Assembly: GCF_003602275.1 (NCBI RefSeq)
Contig: NZ_QZVT01000002.1
Location: 124,001 to 188,000 of the forward strand
DNA from: Arthrobacter cheniae
GTDB taxonomy: Bacteria; Actinomycetota; Actinomycetes; Actinomycetales; Micrococcaceae
Length of the DNA stretch: 64,000 nt
Direction of reading: 5' to 3'
In this document: positions 12,099 to 23,043 of the stretch, one piece after another
Numbering within the stretch: the first letter of the stretch is position 1
How the letters are laid out: the number at the start of each line of letters is the position of its first letter
Translations under genes and position numbers: made by a program
Notes under the pieces: generated by a model
What the model was told of the DNA's origin: nothing
Database searches by the model: none
What the model saw: only the letters and a program-made list of their open reading frames with translations

Positions 12099-13307
12099 TC
12101 AGGCTCCTGCGGAGTCCAGGAACTCCGGGATGTTCTCGAGGTAGCTGCGCATGTTCCGCGCCGTCTCGGCGAGGGAATCACCGCCGAACTTCTCGGTGAC
12201 CGCCTCCGCGAGCACCAGCGCGGTCATGGCCTCGGCCACCACCCCGGCAGCAGGAACGGCACACACATCCGAACGCTGGTGGTGCGCCCGGGCCGCCGCT
12301 CCGGTGCTGACGTCGACGGTCCGCAACGCCCGGGGAACCGTGGCGATGGGCTTCATTGCGGCCCGCACGCGGAGGGCGTCACCGATACTCATACCGCCCT
12401 CGATACCGCCTGCCCTGTTGCTGGCGCGGACGATCTTGCCGGAGTCGTTCCGCAGGATCTCGTCGTGCGCGGCGGTACCGCGGCGAGCCGCGGTCTCGAA
12501 CCCGTCGCCGACCTCGACGCCCTTGATGGCCTGGATGCCCATCAGGGCCGCGGCGAGCCGCGAGTCGAGGCGCCGGTCCCAATGGACGTAGCTGCCGAGT
12601 CCCGGGGGGAGTCCGTAGGCGACCACCTCGACCACACCGCCGAGCGTCTCACCCTCTTTGTGGGCCGCATCGACCTCGGCCACCATGGCGTCCGAGGTGT
12701 CCCTGTGGAAGCAGCGCAGCGGGTCGGTGTCGAGCGCGATGACGTCGCTCGGCCGGGGCAACGGCGCATCCTCGGGTACCGACACGGAGGCGATGGATAC
12801 GGTGTGGCTGACCAGGCGGATGCCGAGCCCCTCGAGGAATTTGGCGGCGACCGCTCCGAGGGCCACCCGGGTGGCGGTCTCGCGGGCGCTTGCACGCTCG
12901 AGGACGGGACGTGCCTCGTCGAAGCCGTACTTCTGCATGCCCGTGAAGTCGGCATGCCCCGGACGGGGTCGGGTGAGCGGCGCGTTGCGGGCCGACGCGG
13001 CGAGTTCGGCGGAGTCCTCCTCGCCGAGGGGGTCGGCGGACATGATCTTCTCCCACTTGGGCCACTCCGTGTTGGCCACCTCGATGGCCACGGGACCGCC
13101 CTGTGTGATGCCGTGGCGGACGCCGCCGATGATCCGGACCTGATCCTGCTCGAACTTCATGCGCGCGCCGCGTCCGTAGCCGAGGCGGCGGCGCGCCAGG
13201 GCCTCCTGGATGTCACTACTCGTGATGCCCACTCCCGCGGGCATTCCCTCGATGATCCCGACCACGGCGGGGCCGTGCGATTCTCCTGCCGTCAACCAAC
13301 GCAACAT
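12099..13307 (-). CDS. aroC: Chorismate synthase
   Basis: AroC makes chorismate from EPSP using reduced FMN as a catalytic cofactor, closing the shikimate pathway. The 402-residue protein begins [20 protein letters not shown], the near-invariant N-terminus. It carries the family signatures [33 protein letters not shown], the Arg-rich [17 protein letters not shown], and late [19 protein letters not shown] and [13 protein letters not shown] ends. I chose the ATG at 13307 because GGAAGCC precedes it and it gives the conserved N-terminus. An ATG nine bases upstream (13316) would add only MEA. aroK begins two bases after its stop. Confidence 0.96.
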   Translation of the reverse strand: MLRWLTAGESHGPAVVGIIEGMPAGVGITSSDIQEALARRRLGYGRGARMKFEQDQVRIIGGVRHGITQGGPVAIEVANTEWPKWEKIMSADPLGEEDSAELAASARNAPLTRPRPGHADFTGMQKYGFDEARPVLERASARETATRVALGAVAAKFLEGLGIRLVSHTVSIASVSVPEDAPLPRPSDVIALDTDPLRCFHRDTSDAMVAEVDAAHKEGETLGGVVEVVAYGLPPGLGSYVHWDRRLDSRLAAALMGIQAIKGVEVGDGFETAARRGTAAHDEILRNDSGKIVRASNRAGGIEGGMSIGDALRVRAAMKPIATVPRALRTVDVSTGAAARAHHQRSDVCAVPAAGVVAEAMTALVLAEAVTEKFGGDSLAETARNMRSYLENIPEFLDSAGA

Positions 13308-13344
13308 GGCTTCCATACTGCCATGCAGACGGCGGGCATCAGCG

Positions 13345-14220
13345 TCACGTCATGCGGACGGCGTCACACATCACGTCCAGCAGCGCTGCGGAGTCCTGCG
13401 CACTGTCGGGAAAAAAGAGACGCACCTGCTCCACCGCCTGGTGCAGCAGCATGTCGAGGCCGGGGACGATCGTCCCGCCGGCCCGCTGCCAGCCGGCTGC
13501 GAGGGCGCTGGGCCAGGGATCGTAGGCGACATCGAGGAGCGTCCCCCGGGTGCGGAAGCCGCTGTCCGACTCCAGCTCGAGGGCCAGTGCGTCCCCGGCA
13601 TGAGGCGGAAGGGTGGAGATGACGACCTCCGCGGTCCGCACGTGCTGTCCTGCCTCGGCCCACGGCAGGAGGACGACGTCGATGCCGAGGGCCGAGCCGA
13701 CGCGCAGGAGGTCGGCCGCCGCGTCCGGACGCCGGACCAGCACGCCGGCCGACGAGGCTCCCAGCCTGGCCAGACCGGCCACCGCTGCGGCAGCCGTCCC
13801 GCCGCCGCCGAGGATGACCCCGTGGCCGGGGGTGCGCACGCCGGCTGCTGTGAGGGCGTTGGCGACGCCCGCGACGTCGGTGTTGTGGCCGGTGAGCGTG
13901 GCTCCGGGCGCATCGCCGGCGACGACGACGGTGTTCACGACGCCGAGGATCGCCGCCGGTTCGGTGGAGGTGTCGACGAGGCGCGCGACGCCCGCCTTCA
14001 GCGGCATGGTGACCGACAGACCGCGCCAGCCCGGAGTCGTCCGCACTGCCATGATGAACTCCTGAAGGCCGGCCTCATCGACGTCGAAGGCCGTGTAGGA
14101 ACAGTCGATGCCGAGCGCACGGTAGGCCGCCGCGTGCAGCAGCGGCGATTTGGAGTGACCGATCGGCGACCCGATGACGGCGGCCCTGAGTGCGGGCGCC
14201 GGGGTTCCGGCGGGTAGCAC
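13345..14220 (-). CDS. aroE: Shikimate dehydrogenase
   Basis: AroE reduces 3-dehydroshikimate to shikimate with NADPH. The 291-residue protein has the substrate loop [13 protein letters not shown] at about residues 17-29, the catalytic Lys in [20 protein letters not shown] with the conserved Asp, and the Rossmann loop [17 protein letters not shown] closing [16 protein letters not shown] helix completes the fold. The start is a GTG immediately after the mltG stop. Together with aroC, aroK and aroB it gives four consecutive shikimate genes. aroF/G, aroA and aroD/Q are not in the window. Confidence 0.93.
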   Translation of the reverse strand: MLPAGTPAPALRAAVIGSPIGHSKSPLLHAAAYRALGIDCSYTAFDVDEAGLQEFIMAVRTTPGWRGLSVTMPLKAGVARLVDTSTEPAAILGVVNTVVVAGDAPGATLTGHNTDVAGVANALTAAGVRTPGHGVILGGGGTAAAAVAGLARLGASSAGVLVRRPDAAADLLRVGSALGIDVVLLPWAEAGQHVRTAEVVISTLPPHAGDALALELESDSGFRTRGTLLDVAYDPWPSALAAGWQRAGGTIVPGLDMLLHQAVEQVRLFFPDSAQDSAALLDVMCDAVRMT

Positions 14221-15453
14221 CTACCCGCACCGTCCGGGGTTCTCGCCGCACCAGGCATCGTACTCGGTCACGTAGCGCAGGTGCTCCGCGTACGTCTCCG
14301 AGAACTTGGTCTCGCCGGTGTCGAGGTTCACCGTGACCCAGAAATAGAAGGGGACGTCCGCCGGATTGACGGTGGCGTCGATGGCCTCGTCGCCGGGGGA
14401 ACCGATCGGCCCCTTCGGCAGGCCGGGGTTCGCGTAGGTGTTGTACGGGTTGGAGGTGTCCTGCTTCTCCTCGTCGGTCAGCTGGTAGCTGCGCTTGCCG
14501 AGTCCGTAGGTGACGGAGGCGTCGGACTGGATGAAACCGCTCGTCTCCGTATTGCCAGGCGTGAGGCGGTTGTTGATGGCGCCTGCGACCGTCGCATAGT
14601 CGCCCTGCTGGGCCTCGGCCTGCACGATGCTCGCAATCGTCAGGATCCTGTACTGCTCGGCCGGGTCCGTCACGCCGTCCTCGGCGAGGCGGTCGGTCGT
14701 CGCCTTGATCATCTCGGTGACGATGTCCGTGGCCGTCGCCTCGACGTCGAAGCGGTACTCCCCCGGGTGGAGGTAGCCCTCGAGCGAGAGGGCCTCCGGC
14801 GGCAGGCCGAACTGCGTCGGGGTGGCAGCCAGGGCGTCGAACTCGGCGCGGGGAATCCCGGTGGAGGTACTGAGGATGTCAAACACTTCGCCCTGCCGCA
14901 GATCGCGGGCTACGGCGGCGTAGGAGACGAGGGAGGGATCCTCGCCGAGCAGCGCCTCGGCGGCGTCGGCAGCAGGCATCTGGAGCCGCATCTCGTACTC
15001 GCCGGGCTGGACCTCGCGGCCACCCGAGATGGCGCCCAGCGCTTCGATGAACGTCTGCGAGTCCGCGACGATGTCCGCACTCTCGAGACCGGTGCCGATG
15101 GCCAGTGCGCCCGCACCTTCGGGGACGGTGAAGACGGTCTGGTCCCCGCCCGGGCCCGCGTAATCGGTCACCTCGTTGAGGCCGAGAGCGTCCCTCAGCA
15201 TCAGGGCTGCGGCGTATACGGTCCCTGCGAAGAGCAGGAGGACGACGAGCATGACCACGGTCCGCCGGAGGCGTCTGCGCTGCTTGGTCTTCGAGGACGG
15301 ACGACGGGTATTGCGGCGCGACTCCTCCTGGGCAGCGAAGAACTCCTCGACGGGTTCGGAGTAGGTGTCGGCCTCATCCTCGTCGTGCCTCTCGGCGGTA
15401 TGCCGGCCTTCGGCACCACGGGCGGCAGAGGAATGACGCGTACGGTTGTTCAC
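14221..15453 (-). CDS. mltG: Endolytic murein transglycosylase MltG
   Basis: MltG cleaves nascent glycan strands in the membrane-proximal cell wall and is thought to set glycan chain length. The 410-residue protein has a charged cytoplasmic N-terminus (about 65 residues), one transmembrane helix (about 66-88) and a LysM-like region. It ends in the YceG catalytic domain with IASIVQAEA at about 273-281, FIQSDASVTYGLG, and YNTYANPGLPKGPIGSPG. By my alignment Glu280 corresponds to the catalytic glutamate of E. coli MltG and is kept. The GTG start overlaps the ruvX stop (GTGA). It lies between ruvX and aroE, a conserved actinobacterial order. Confidence 0.93.
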   Translation of the reverse strand: MNNRTRHSSAARGAEGRHTAERHDEDEADTYSEPVEEFFAAQEESRRNTRRPSSKTKQRRRLRRTVVMLVVLLLFAGTVYAAALMLRDALGLNEVTDYAGPGGDQTVFTVPEGAGALAIGTGLESADIVADSQTFIEALGAISGGREVQPGEYEMRLQMPAADAAEALLGEDPSLVSYAAVARDLRQGEVFDILSTSTGIPRAEFDALAATPTQFGLPPEALSLEGYLHPGEYRFDVEATATDIVTEMIKATTDRLAEDGVTDPAEQYRILTIASIVQAEAQQGDYATVAGAINNRLTPGNTETSGFIQSDASVTYGLGKRSYQLTDEEKQDTSNPYNTYANPGLPKGPIGSPGDEAIDATVNPADVPFYFWVTVNLDTGETKFSETYAEHLRYVTEYDAWCGENPGRCG

Positions 15454-16064
15454 GACTCCGGATCCCTTCTGCTCGGCGTACTGTCCTTGATATCTGGCTC
15501 CTCTGTTGGGGTCAGCAGCGGGCCCTGAGCGCCCTCTGCGTCACGCGCAGGAACCGGATCCCCCACATCCCGTCCACGTGAACGTTGCATGTCGATGGCG
15601 TGCTGGAGTATTTCGACGGCAGCCACCTGATCCACTACCTTACGATGCTCACGGCTACTCAGACCAGCCGAATGAAGCGATCGATGCGCGGACACCGTGC
15701 TCAGGCGTTCGTCGACCAGCCGTACCGGTAACGGACGGGCCTGTCGGTCGAGTTCCTGCATCACCAGGTCCGCATAGGCCCGGGCCATCTCGGCGGAGGC
15801 GCCCTCCCTGCCGCTCAGGTTCTTCGGCAGCCCGACGATGACCTGCACCGCGCCTCGCTCGATGGCTTCGCGGACGAGGATCCGCACGTCGCTGTTCCTG
15901 CGCGGATCCCTCTTCAGCGTGCGGATCGGCGTCGCGAGCAGTCCGTCCCGGTCGCATCCGGCGAGGCCTACGCGGACCTGCCCGACGTCGACACCGAGCT
16001 TCGGTCCCTGGGGGTAGGACGCCGCGACCCCGCCGGTCGTCGCTTCCCCGCCGAGGTCGGACAT
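15450..16064 (-). CDS. ruvX: Putative pre-16S rRNA / Holliday-junction nuclease RuvX (YqgF)
   Basis: YqgF-family RNase H-fold nuclease, implicated in 16S rRNA 5' maturation and possibly Holliday-junction resolution. The 204-residue protein has the first acidic strand KLGVDVGQVRVGLAGCD near residue 22, the VIVGLPKNLSGREG strand, the VRLVDERLSTVSAHRSL motif with catalytic Asp/Glu, and DQVAAVEILQ with the last Asp. The C-terminal 45 residues are polar and not conserved. It starts eight bases after the alaS stop and overlaps mltG, matching the alaS-ruvX-mltG-aroE order of many actinobacteria. Confidence 0.92.
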   Translation of the reverse strand: MSDLGGEATTGGVAASYPQGPKLGVDVGQVRVGLAGCDRDGLLATPIRTLKRDPRRNSDVRILVREAIERGAVQVIVGLPKNLSGREGASAEMARAYADLVMQELDRQARPLPVRLVDERLSTVSAHRSLHSAGLSSREHRKVVDQVAAVEILQHAIDMQRSRGRDVGDPVPARDAEGAQGPLLTPTEEPDIKDSTPSRRDPES

Positions 16065-16072
16065 CGGGCCGG

Positions 16073-18751
16073 TCAGCGTTCGGCTACGGCCGCGCGAATG
16101 GCCGAGAGGGCATCGGGGATGCGCGCTGCATCCGAACCGCCGCCCTGCGCGACGTCGTCCTTGCCGCCGCCGCCTCCACCGAGGATCTTCGCGGCCGTCC
16201 GGACCAGCGCACCGGCCTTAACGCCTGCAGCGCGGGCGGCGTCGTTGGTCGCCACGAGGACCAGCGGGCGGTCCTGGGAGACACCGGTCGCCGCGACCAC
16301 GGCGGCATCGGAGCCGAGGCGTCCGCGCAGGTCCAGCACGAGGGTCCGCAGCTCGTCCGCACCGCCGATCTCACCGGCGTCGTGCGCGATCAGGCGTACT
16401 CCGTCGACGTCCACGGCGGTGTCGACGAGCGAGGCCGCGGTGGCGGTGAGCTGTTCCTTCCTCAGGCGGTCCAGTTCCTTCTCGGCGACCTTCAGCTTGT
16501 TGAGAGTGGCCGAGAGGCGTTCCGGCAGCTGGGCCGAGGGCACCTTGAGCATGTCGGAGAGCTCCGAGACCAGGGCGCGCTCCGCCGCGAGGTGGCGGAA
16601 CGCGTCGAGACCGACGAGTGCCTCGACACGCCGGTTTCCCGAGCCGACCGACTGCTCCCCGAGCAGTGTGAGGCTGCCGATGAGCGACGTCGAAGCGACG
16701 TGTGTGCCACCGCAGAGTTCGCGGGAGAAGTCCGCGTTCATCTCGACCACGCGGACCGTGTCGCCGTACGCCTCGCCGAAAAGGGCCGTCGCCCCGAGCG
16801 CCTTGGCATCGGCTAGGGACATGATCTTCGTCTCGACCTCGTAGTTGTTCCGGATGGCGATGTTGGAGACCTCCTCGATCTCCGAGCGAGCCGCGGCGCT
16901 GATGCCCTCGCCCCAGGAGAAGTCGAAGCGCAGGTACCCGGCCTTGTTGTAGGACCCGCGCTGCAGCGCCTCGGGGCCGAGGATCTCGTGCAGGGCGGCG
17001 TGGACGATGTGCGTCCCCGAGTGGGCCTGCTCCCCCGCATGGCGGCGCTGGCGGTCGACGGCGGCCGTCACGGTCGCGCCCTGAACCACCTCGCCCTCGC
17101 GGACGACGGCGTGGTGGACGCTGAGGCCCTTGACCGGGCGCTGGACGTCGAGGACCTCCACGACGAAGCCGTTCCCCGTGATGAGGCCTACGTCGGCGGC
17201 CTGGCCGCCGGCCTCGGCATAGAACGGGGTTTGGTCGAGGACGAGCTCGATCTCATCGCCCTGCAGGGCGCTGGGAATGGACTGGCCCTTGTCCAGCACG
17301 GCGATGATCGTGCCCTCCGAAGTGAGCTCGTCGTAGCCGGTGAAGACGGTCTGGCCGCGGCCGAGGAGCTCGTTGAAGACGGAGAAGTCGGCGTGGCCCG
17401 CCTTCTTGCCGCGCGCATCGGCCTGAGCACGCTGGCGCTGCTCGAGCATGAGCGACCGGAAACCGTCGGCGTCGACCGCCAGTCCAGCTTCCTCGGCCAT
17501 CTCGAGGGTCAGGTCGATGGGGAAGCCGTAGGTGTCGTGGAGCGTGAAGGCGTCCTGGCCGGACAGGGGTCGCTGCTCGGAGAGGGACTCGCGGACCGCT
17601 TCCTCGAGCCGTGCCGTACCGGAGGCGATGGTGCGCAGGAACGCCTTCTCCTCGGCATAGGCGATGCGGCTGATGCGTTCGAAATCGGTGTCGACCTCGG
17701 GGTACACGCCCTTCATCGCGTCGCGGGACGCCGGAAGGAGTTCGGGCAGGCACGCCTTCTCCACGCCGAGGAGCCGCATGGCGCGGACGGCGCGGCGGAT
17801 GAGGCGGCGCAGCACGTAGCCGCGGCCCTCGTTCGAGGGGCTGACCCCGTCGGCGATGAGCATCAGGGAGGAGCGGATGTGGTCGGCGACCACGCGCATC
17901 CGGACATCGTCCGTGTGGTGTGGATCAGCGGCGGACTCGGCGCTCGTGTAGGTCTTGCCGCTCAGTGCAGCCGCCCGGTCGAGCACGGGACGCACCTGGT
18001 CGGTCTCGTACATGTTCTCGACGCCCTGCAGGATCATCGCGAGGCGCTCGAGGCCGAGGCCGGTATCGATGTTCTTCTTCGGGAGCTCGCCCAGGATCTC
18101 GAAGTCGTCCTTGCCCGTGCCCTCTCCGCGCTGGTACTGCATGAAGACGAGGTTCCAGATCTCCACGTAGCGGGAGTCGTCCGCCTCGGGACCGCCGTCG
18201 ACGCCGTACGCGGGTCCCCGGTCGTAGAAGATCTCGGAGCAGGGACCGGCGGGGCCGGGCTGGCCCGTCGACCAGTAGTTGTCCTTCTTGCCCATCCTCT
18301 GGATGCGGGCGGCGGGGACACCGATGCTGTCCCGCCAGATCTTCAGCGCTTCCTCGTCCTCGTGGTAGACGGTGATCCAGAGCCTCTCGGCGGGGAGGCC
18401 GAAACCGCCGTCGGCGACGTCGCTGGTGAGCAGGTTCCAGGCAAGGCGGATGGCCTCGGCCTTGAAGTAGTCACCGAAGGAGAAGTTGCCGCACATCTGG
18501 AAGAAGGTGCCGTGCCGGGCGGTCCTGCCGACCTCCTCGATGTCGCCGGTGCGGATGCACTTCTGGACGCTCGTCGCCCGGTCGTAGGGGGCTACCTCCC
18601 GCGCGGTCAGGTACGGGATGAAGGGAACCATCCCGGCCACGGTGAACAGGAGCGAAGGATCGGAGGAGACCAGCGACGCCGACGGCACGACCGTGTGCCC
18701 GTTCTTCTCGAAGTAGCTCAGCCAGCGGCTGGCGATCTCGTGGGACCTCAT
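16073..18751 (-). CDS. alaS: Alanyl-tRNA synthetase
   Basis: Class II synthetase charging tRNA-Ala. The 892-residue protein contains the N-terminal aminoacylation domain (motif 1 around FTVAGMVPFIPYL, GTFFQMCGNFSFGDYFK, motif 3 GLGLERLAM). The editing domain carries HSGTHIVH and the zinc-binding CGGTHV. A coiled segment (LKVAEKELDRLRKEQ) and the C-Ala domain ending GGGGGGKDDVAQGGG follow. The start at 18751 gives MRSHEIASRWLSYFEKNGH, the standard N-terminus; an extension of 16 codons upstream has no homology. A 191-base gap upstream, with GGATG before the ATG, may hold its own promoter. Confidence 0.97.
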   Translation of the reverse strand: MRSHEIASRWLSYFEKNGHTVVPSASLVSSDPSLLFTVAGMVPFIPYLTAREVAPYDRATSVQKCIRTGDIEEVGRTARHGTFFQMCGNFSFGDYFKAEAIRLAWNLLTSDVADGGFGLPAERLWITVYHEDEEALKIWRDSIGVPAARIQRMGKKDNYWSTGQPGPAGPCSEIFYDRGPAYGVDGGPEADDSRYVEIWNLVFMQYQRGEGTGKDDFEILGELPKKNIDTGLGLERLAMILQGVENMYETDQVRPVLDRAAALSGKTYTSAESAADPHHTDDVRMRVVADHIRSSLMLIADGVSPSNEGRGYVLRRLIRRAVRAMRLLGVEKACLPELLPASRDAMKGVYPEVDTDFERISRIAYAEEKAFLRTIASGTARLEEAVRESLSEQRPLSGQDAFTLHDTYGFPIDLTLEMAEEAGLAVDADGFRSLMLEQRQRAQADARGKKAGHADFSVFNELLGRGQTVFTGYDELTSEGTIIAVLDKGQSIPSALQGDEIELVLDQTPFYAEAGGQAADVGLITGNGFVVEVLDVQRPVKGLSVHHAVVREGEVVQGATVTAAVDRQRRHAGEQAHSGTHIVHAALHEILGPEALQRGSYNKAGYLRFDFSWGEGISAAARSEIEEVSNIAIRNNYEVETKIMSLADAKALGATALFGEAYGDTVRVVEMNADFSRELCGGTHVASTSLIGSLTLLGEQSVGSGNRRVEALVGLDAFRHLAAERALVSELSDMLKVPSAQLPERLSATLNKLKVAEKELDRLRKEQLTATAASLVDTAVDVDGVRLIAHDAGEIGGADELRTLVLDLRGRLGSDAAVVAATGVSQDRPLVLVATNDAARAAGVKAGALVRTAAKILGGGGGGKDDVAQGGGSDAARIPDALSAIRAAVAER

Positions 18752-18942
18752 GGTGGCACATCCTTCAGTGGTTGGTCGGAGCGCCGGCGAGGAAGGCATC
18801 GGCAGCGGAATTCCTGCTGCCGCCGCTCCCTGTCCGGGTGCGCCGTCGTTCGGTGGCGCTGCGCAGGCCGGCTCCCGGCTCGCGCCGCAGGATATCCGGG
18901 CGGAGACTCGACGCGGGTACGACGATGGGTGGTGCTGTTGGC

Positions 18943-19230
18943 CTAGCGGAGGGACCGACGGGACGATGGAACGGCGCCCGCTGCCGTCTCCGGAGCGACA
19001 GGGGCGGTAGCTCCGGGTAGCTCGACGCCGAGGGCGGCCCGCAGGTCGGTCTCGCGCTCCGCCATCGCCGAGCGCAGGGCATCGGCGAAGTCACTGATGC
19101 TGTCGCTGATCTGCCCGACGGCGCGGTTCAGGCCCTCGGGCCCGAGGGTCGACTTGGCCTGGGACACCTTACGGACGGCGACGACGCCGATGGTGATGCC
19201 GGCTGCCAGCCAGAAAGCTCTTCTGATCAT
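18943..19230 (-). CDS. DUF6167-type small membrane protein
   Basis: This 95-residue protein starts MIRRAFWLAAGITIGVVAVRK, a single hydrophobic helix (residues 4-20). An amphipathic helix follows (VGQISDSISDFADALRSAMAERETDLRAALG), then an Ala/Pro-rich tail. The architecture fits the DUF6167 family, which sits just upstream of alaS in many actinobacteria; its function is unknown. GGAGAC precedes the ATG. It lies 24 bases after the DUF948 gene, suggesting co-transcription. Confidence 0.8.
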   Translation of the reverse strand: MIRRAFWLAAGITIGVVAVRKVSQAKSTLGPEGLNRAVGQISDSISDFADALRSAMAERETDLRAALGVELPGATAPVAPETAAGAVPSSRRSLR

Positions 19231-19254
19231 CGTTGTCTCCGGTTCGTTGGGGGG

Positions 19255-19629
19255 CTAGCGGCTGCGACGTCGGCGTGCAGGCGAGGTGCGGCCGCCGAGG
19301 GCCGTGCGGACGCCGTAGGAGAAGGCCGAGACCTTGATGAGCGGAGAACCGATCGTGGCGGCGATGAGCGACGACAGCGCGGAGATGTTGGCCGAGGCGT
19401 CGGAGACGTTGGAGGTGATCCCGTCGACGGTCCTGAGCTGCTGGTGCGTGGTGCTCACGGTGCTGGTGACCTCCTCGATCAGCGGCGTCGTCTCGTCGGT
19501 GACGGTGCGGATGGCCTTGCGCAGCTCGTCGAACACGCGGCCGAGCTTCCAGATCGGAACTGCCAGCAGCAGGACCAGGACGGCGAACATGCCAGCAGCT
19601 ATCAGGCCCGCAATATCTCCACCTGACAT
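19255..19629 (-). CDS. DUF948-domain membrane protein
   Basis: A 124-residue protein with one N-terminal transmembrane segment (about residues 7-26, LIAAGMFAVLVLLLAVPIW). It then has a long helical region with the heptad-like pattern typical of DUF948 (VFDELRKAIRTVTDETTPLIEEV) and a basic C-terminus SPARRRRSR. The cellular role is unknown. It precedes the DUF6167 gene and alaS. AAAGGAGA is well placed before the ATG. Confidence 0.82.
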   Translation of the reverse strand: MSGGDIAGLIAAGMFAVLVLLLAVPIWKLGRVFDELRKAIRTVTDETTPLIEEVTSTVSTTHQQLRTVDGITSNVSDASANISALSSLIAATIGSPLIKVSAFSYGVRTALGGRTSPARRRRSR

Positions 19630-19704
19630 GGGCGGTCTCCTTTACGCAGGGGTGCACCGCCTCGACGGTGGCATGGGAATTCTTGCTGTTAGTACCTTAC
19701 AGAA

Positions 19705-19738
19705 CGAAGAGCCCGCGGCGGGTGCCGCGGGCTCTTCG
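19705..19738 (-). terminator. Strong hairpin terminator after rpsD
   Basis: CGAAGAGCCCGCGGC and its exact reverse complement form a 15-bp stem with a 4-base loop, 50 bases beyond the rpsD stop. On the minus strand it is followed by TTCTGT. It separates rpsD from the DUF948-alaS group. Confidence 0.7.
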
Positions 19739-19787
19739 TACGCACTTCTCGCTGGGTCCCGGTGGATTGCTCCGCCGGGCGGAGCGG

Positions 19788-20414
19788 CTAGCGTGCGTAG
19801 TACTCGACGACGAGCTGCTCTTCGCAGGTCACAGGGACCTCGGAGCGCTTCGGGCGGCGCACGAGGCGGGCCTGGAGCTTGTCGAGCTGCACGTCCAGGT
19901 AGCCCGGAACGGCGGGCAGGACGTCGCGGTGCGCACCGGCAGCCGCAACCTGCAGCGGAACCATGGTCTCGCTGCGGCGGTGGACGTGGATGAGCTGGCC
20001 TTCGGCCACGCGGAACGACGGGCGGTCTACGCGGCCGCCGTCGACCATGATGTGACGGTGCACGACGAGCTGGCGGGCCTGGGCGATCGTACGGGCGAAC
20101 CCGGAACGGAGCACGAGGGCGTCGAGGCGCATCTCGAGCAGTTCGATCAGGTTCTCACCGGTCAGACCCGAGGTGCGTCGGGCTTCCTCGAAGACACGGG
20201 TCATCTGTGCCTCGCGGATGCCGTACTGGGCGCGCAGGCGCTGCTTTTCGCGCAGGCGTACTGCGTAGTCGCTGTCCTGCTTGCGACGCGCGCGGCCGTG
20301 CTGGCCCGGCGCGTAGGGCCGACGCTCGAGGTACTTCTCGGCCTTCGGGGTCAGGGCAATGCCGAGGGCTCGCGAGATGCGGACCTTCCGGCGGGCACGT
20401 GTGTTGTTAGCCAC
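19788..20414 (-). CDS. rpsD: 30S ribosomal protein S4
   Basis: S4 is a primary 16S rRNA binding protein that nucleates the 30S body and can act in translational fidelity. The 208-residue protein has the N-terminal S4 domain (RRPYAPGQHGRARRKQDSDYAVRLREKQRLRAQYG) and the S4 RNA-binding motif (RLDALVLRSGFARTIAQARQLVVHRHIMVDG). No CxxC zinc ligands are present at the N-terminus, so this is the zinc-independent (C-) form. The GTG at 20414 follows AAAGG and gives MANNTRARRKVRISRALG; an upstream in-frame extension of 74 codons is not homologous. It stands alone rather than in the alpha operon. Confidence 0.97.
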   Translation of the reverse strand: MANNTRARRKVRISRALGIALTPKAEKYLERRPYAPGQHGRARRKQDSDYAVRLREKQRLRAQYGIREAQMTRVFEEARRTSGLTGENLIELLEMRLDALVLRSGFARTIAQARQLVVHRHIMVDGGRVDRPSFRVAEGQLIHVHRRSETMVPLQVAAAGAHRDVLPAVPGYLDVQLDKLQARLVRRPKRSEVPVTCEEQLVVEYYAR

Positions 20415-20703
20415 GTTTACCTTTCGATGTTTTTCGCGGCGAAGAAACGGGAAATGCCACGAGGGCATCCGCACTTCCTGGTGTCGCTGGCCTCCACTTG
20501 CGGAGAGCCGGGATTGGCCGCTTCCCGGTACTACAGTCCGCCGCGACCCTGGCTTCCGCCCGCGTTCAGCAGCAGGGAACCTGCTGGAGGAAGCGGAGGG
20601 AGGCTGGTACACGACGACTTGCCAGTCAGCGGTCAATGCTAGCAGTCGGGCGCTTCAGGGCCGAATCACGCTTCGGCTCCGGAGCGGAGGGACCGGGCGC
20701 CGC

Positions 20704-22170
<1,467 letters not shown>

Positions 22171-22274
22171 AGCGTCAACGTTACTGCGGGGCGCCGACGG
22201 CCCCGGTACGGTGGAGTCGCAGCACGTGGCACGGTCCCGTGAACCGACGATTCACCGACGAACGGACGAGACCC

Positions 22275-22967
22275 ATGCCCTCCACAAGGTCGGTCCTCGT
22301 CGAGGCGCACCGCCTCGACGGGTGGCTCGCACGATTCGGTGAGCGCAACGGCGCCTACACCGTCGAACCCGATGGAGAGCGGGCCGACGGCTCGATCAGG
22401 CTCGCCGCCGTGAACGGCTGCACAGCCGTCCTCGCCCCACCGCTCCCCGTCAGAGCCCGGAGTCCCCGTGAGCCGGCGGGCGCCCCTGCCGCATCGGACC
22501 AGCGCGCACTGGGGGAACACCTGCTGTCGGGCGTCGATCCCTCGGCCACGGTGGGCTTGCTCCTCATCCGCCGTGGCGGGTACTCCGTCGGAATCTCCCG
22601 TGGGGGGACGGTGGTGGCCTCGAAGACCGGAACGCGCTACGTCCAGGGCAAGACGGCCGCCGGAGGCTGGTCCCAGCAGCGGTTCGCCCGACGTCGGGCC
22701 AACCAGGCCGATGCGCTCGTGGAGGAGACTGCGGCACGGGCCGCGAAGCTGTATGCCGCGGACCCGCCGTCGCTCCTTCAACTCGGTGGCGACAGGGCCC
22801 TGGCCACTGGCACCCTCGGCGAATCGGCGCTGAAAGCCTACGCACACCTGCCGCAGGTACCGTTCCTGACCGTGCCGGATCCCCGCTTCGCCGTCCTCAA
22901 GGAAGCAGCGCGGTCGGCGCTGTCGGTCCGGATCACCGTGACCGACCCACCTCCCGGTGCCGTCTGA
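22275..22967 (+). CDS. acVLRF1-family peptidyl-tRNA hydrolase (Vms1-like release factor)
   Basis: Member of the actinobacterial Vms1-like release-factor family, related to eukaryotic Vms1/ANKZF1, which releases nascent chains from stalled 60S complexes. The 230-residue form shows the eRF1-domain-2-like core: ATVGLLLIRRGGYSVGISRGG, then TGTRYVQGKTAAGGWSQQRFARRRANQ at about 118-144 with the GGWSQQ loop in place of GGQ. An Ala-rich helix and the closing LPQVPFLTVPDP follow. ATG at 22275 was preferred; an in-frame GTG at 22239 would add 12 residues. It is divergent from rarA and convergent with rsmB. The substrate is inferred from the family only. Confidence 0.75.
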   Translation: MPSTRSVLVEAHRLDGWLARFGERNGAYTVEPDGERADGSIRLAAVNGCTAVLAPPLPVRARSPREPAGAPAASDQRALGEHLLSGVDPSATVGLLLIRRGGYSVGISRGGTVVASKTGTRYVQGKTAAGGWSQQRFARRRANQADALVEETAARAAKLYAADPPSLLQLGGDRALATGTLGESALKAYAHLPQVPFLTVPDPRFAVLKEAARSALSVRITVTDPPPGAV

Positions 22968-22990
22968 GCGGACCTAGGGCGGCCTGCGAT

Positions 22991-23009
22991 CGCATCACCC
23001 TTTGATGCG
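22991..23009. terminator. Small hairpin between convergent genes
   Basis: CGCATCA and TGATGCG form a 7-bp stem with loop CCCTT between acVLRF1 and rsmB. There is no clear T-run, so termination is only possible. Confidence 0.3.
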
Positions 23010-23043
23010 GCCGTCCCCAGGGCGGATGCTCCGTGCGTCAGGA

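Noticed and set aside
15014..15060. Possible lost catalytic glutamate in MltG (IVQAE instead of IVEKE)
   Set aside because: By my recollection of the E. coli numbering the catalytic glutamate is the second one, which is kept as Glu280.
16988..18946. 652-codon plus-strand frame opposite alaS
   Set aside because: Antisense shadow of alaS with no recognisable domain.
20415..20703. Possible promoter or gene in the rpsD-rarA gap
   Set aside because: Only a TTGACC with a 19-base spacing to TGTACC was seen, too weak to call; no credible gene is present.
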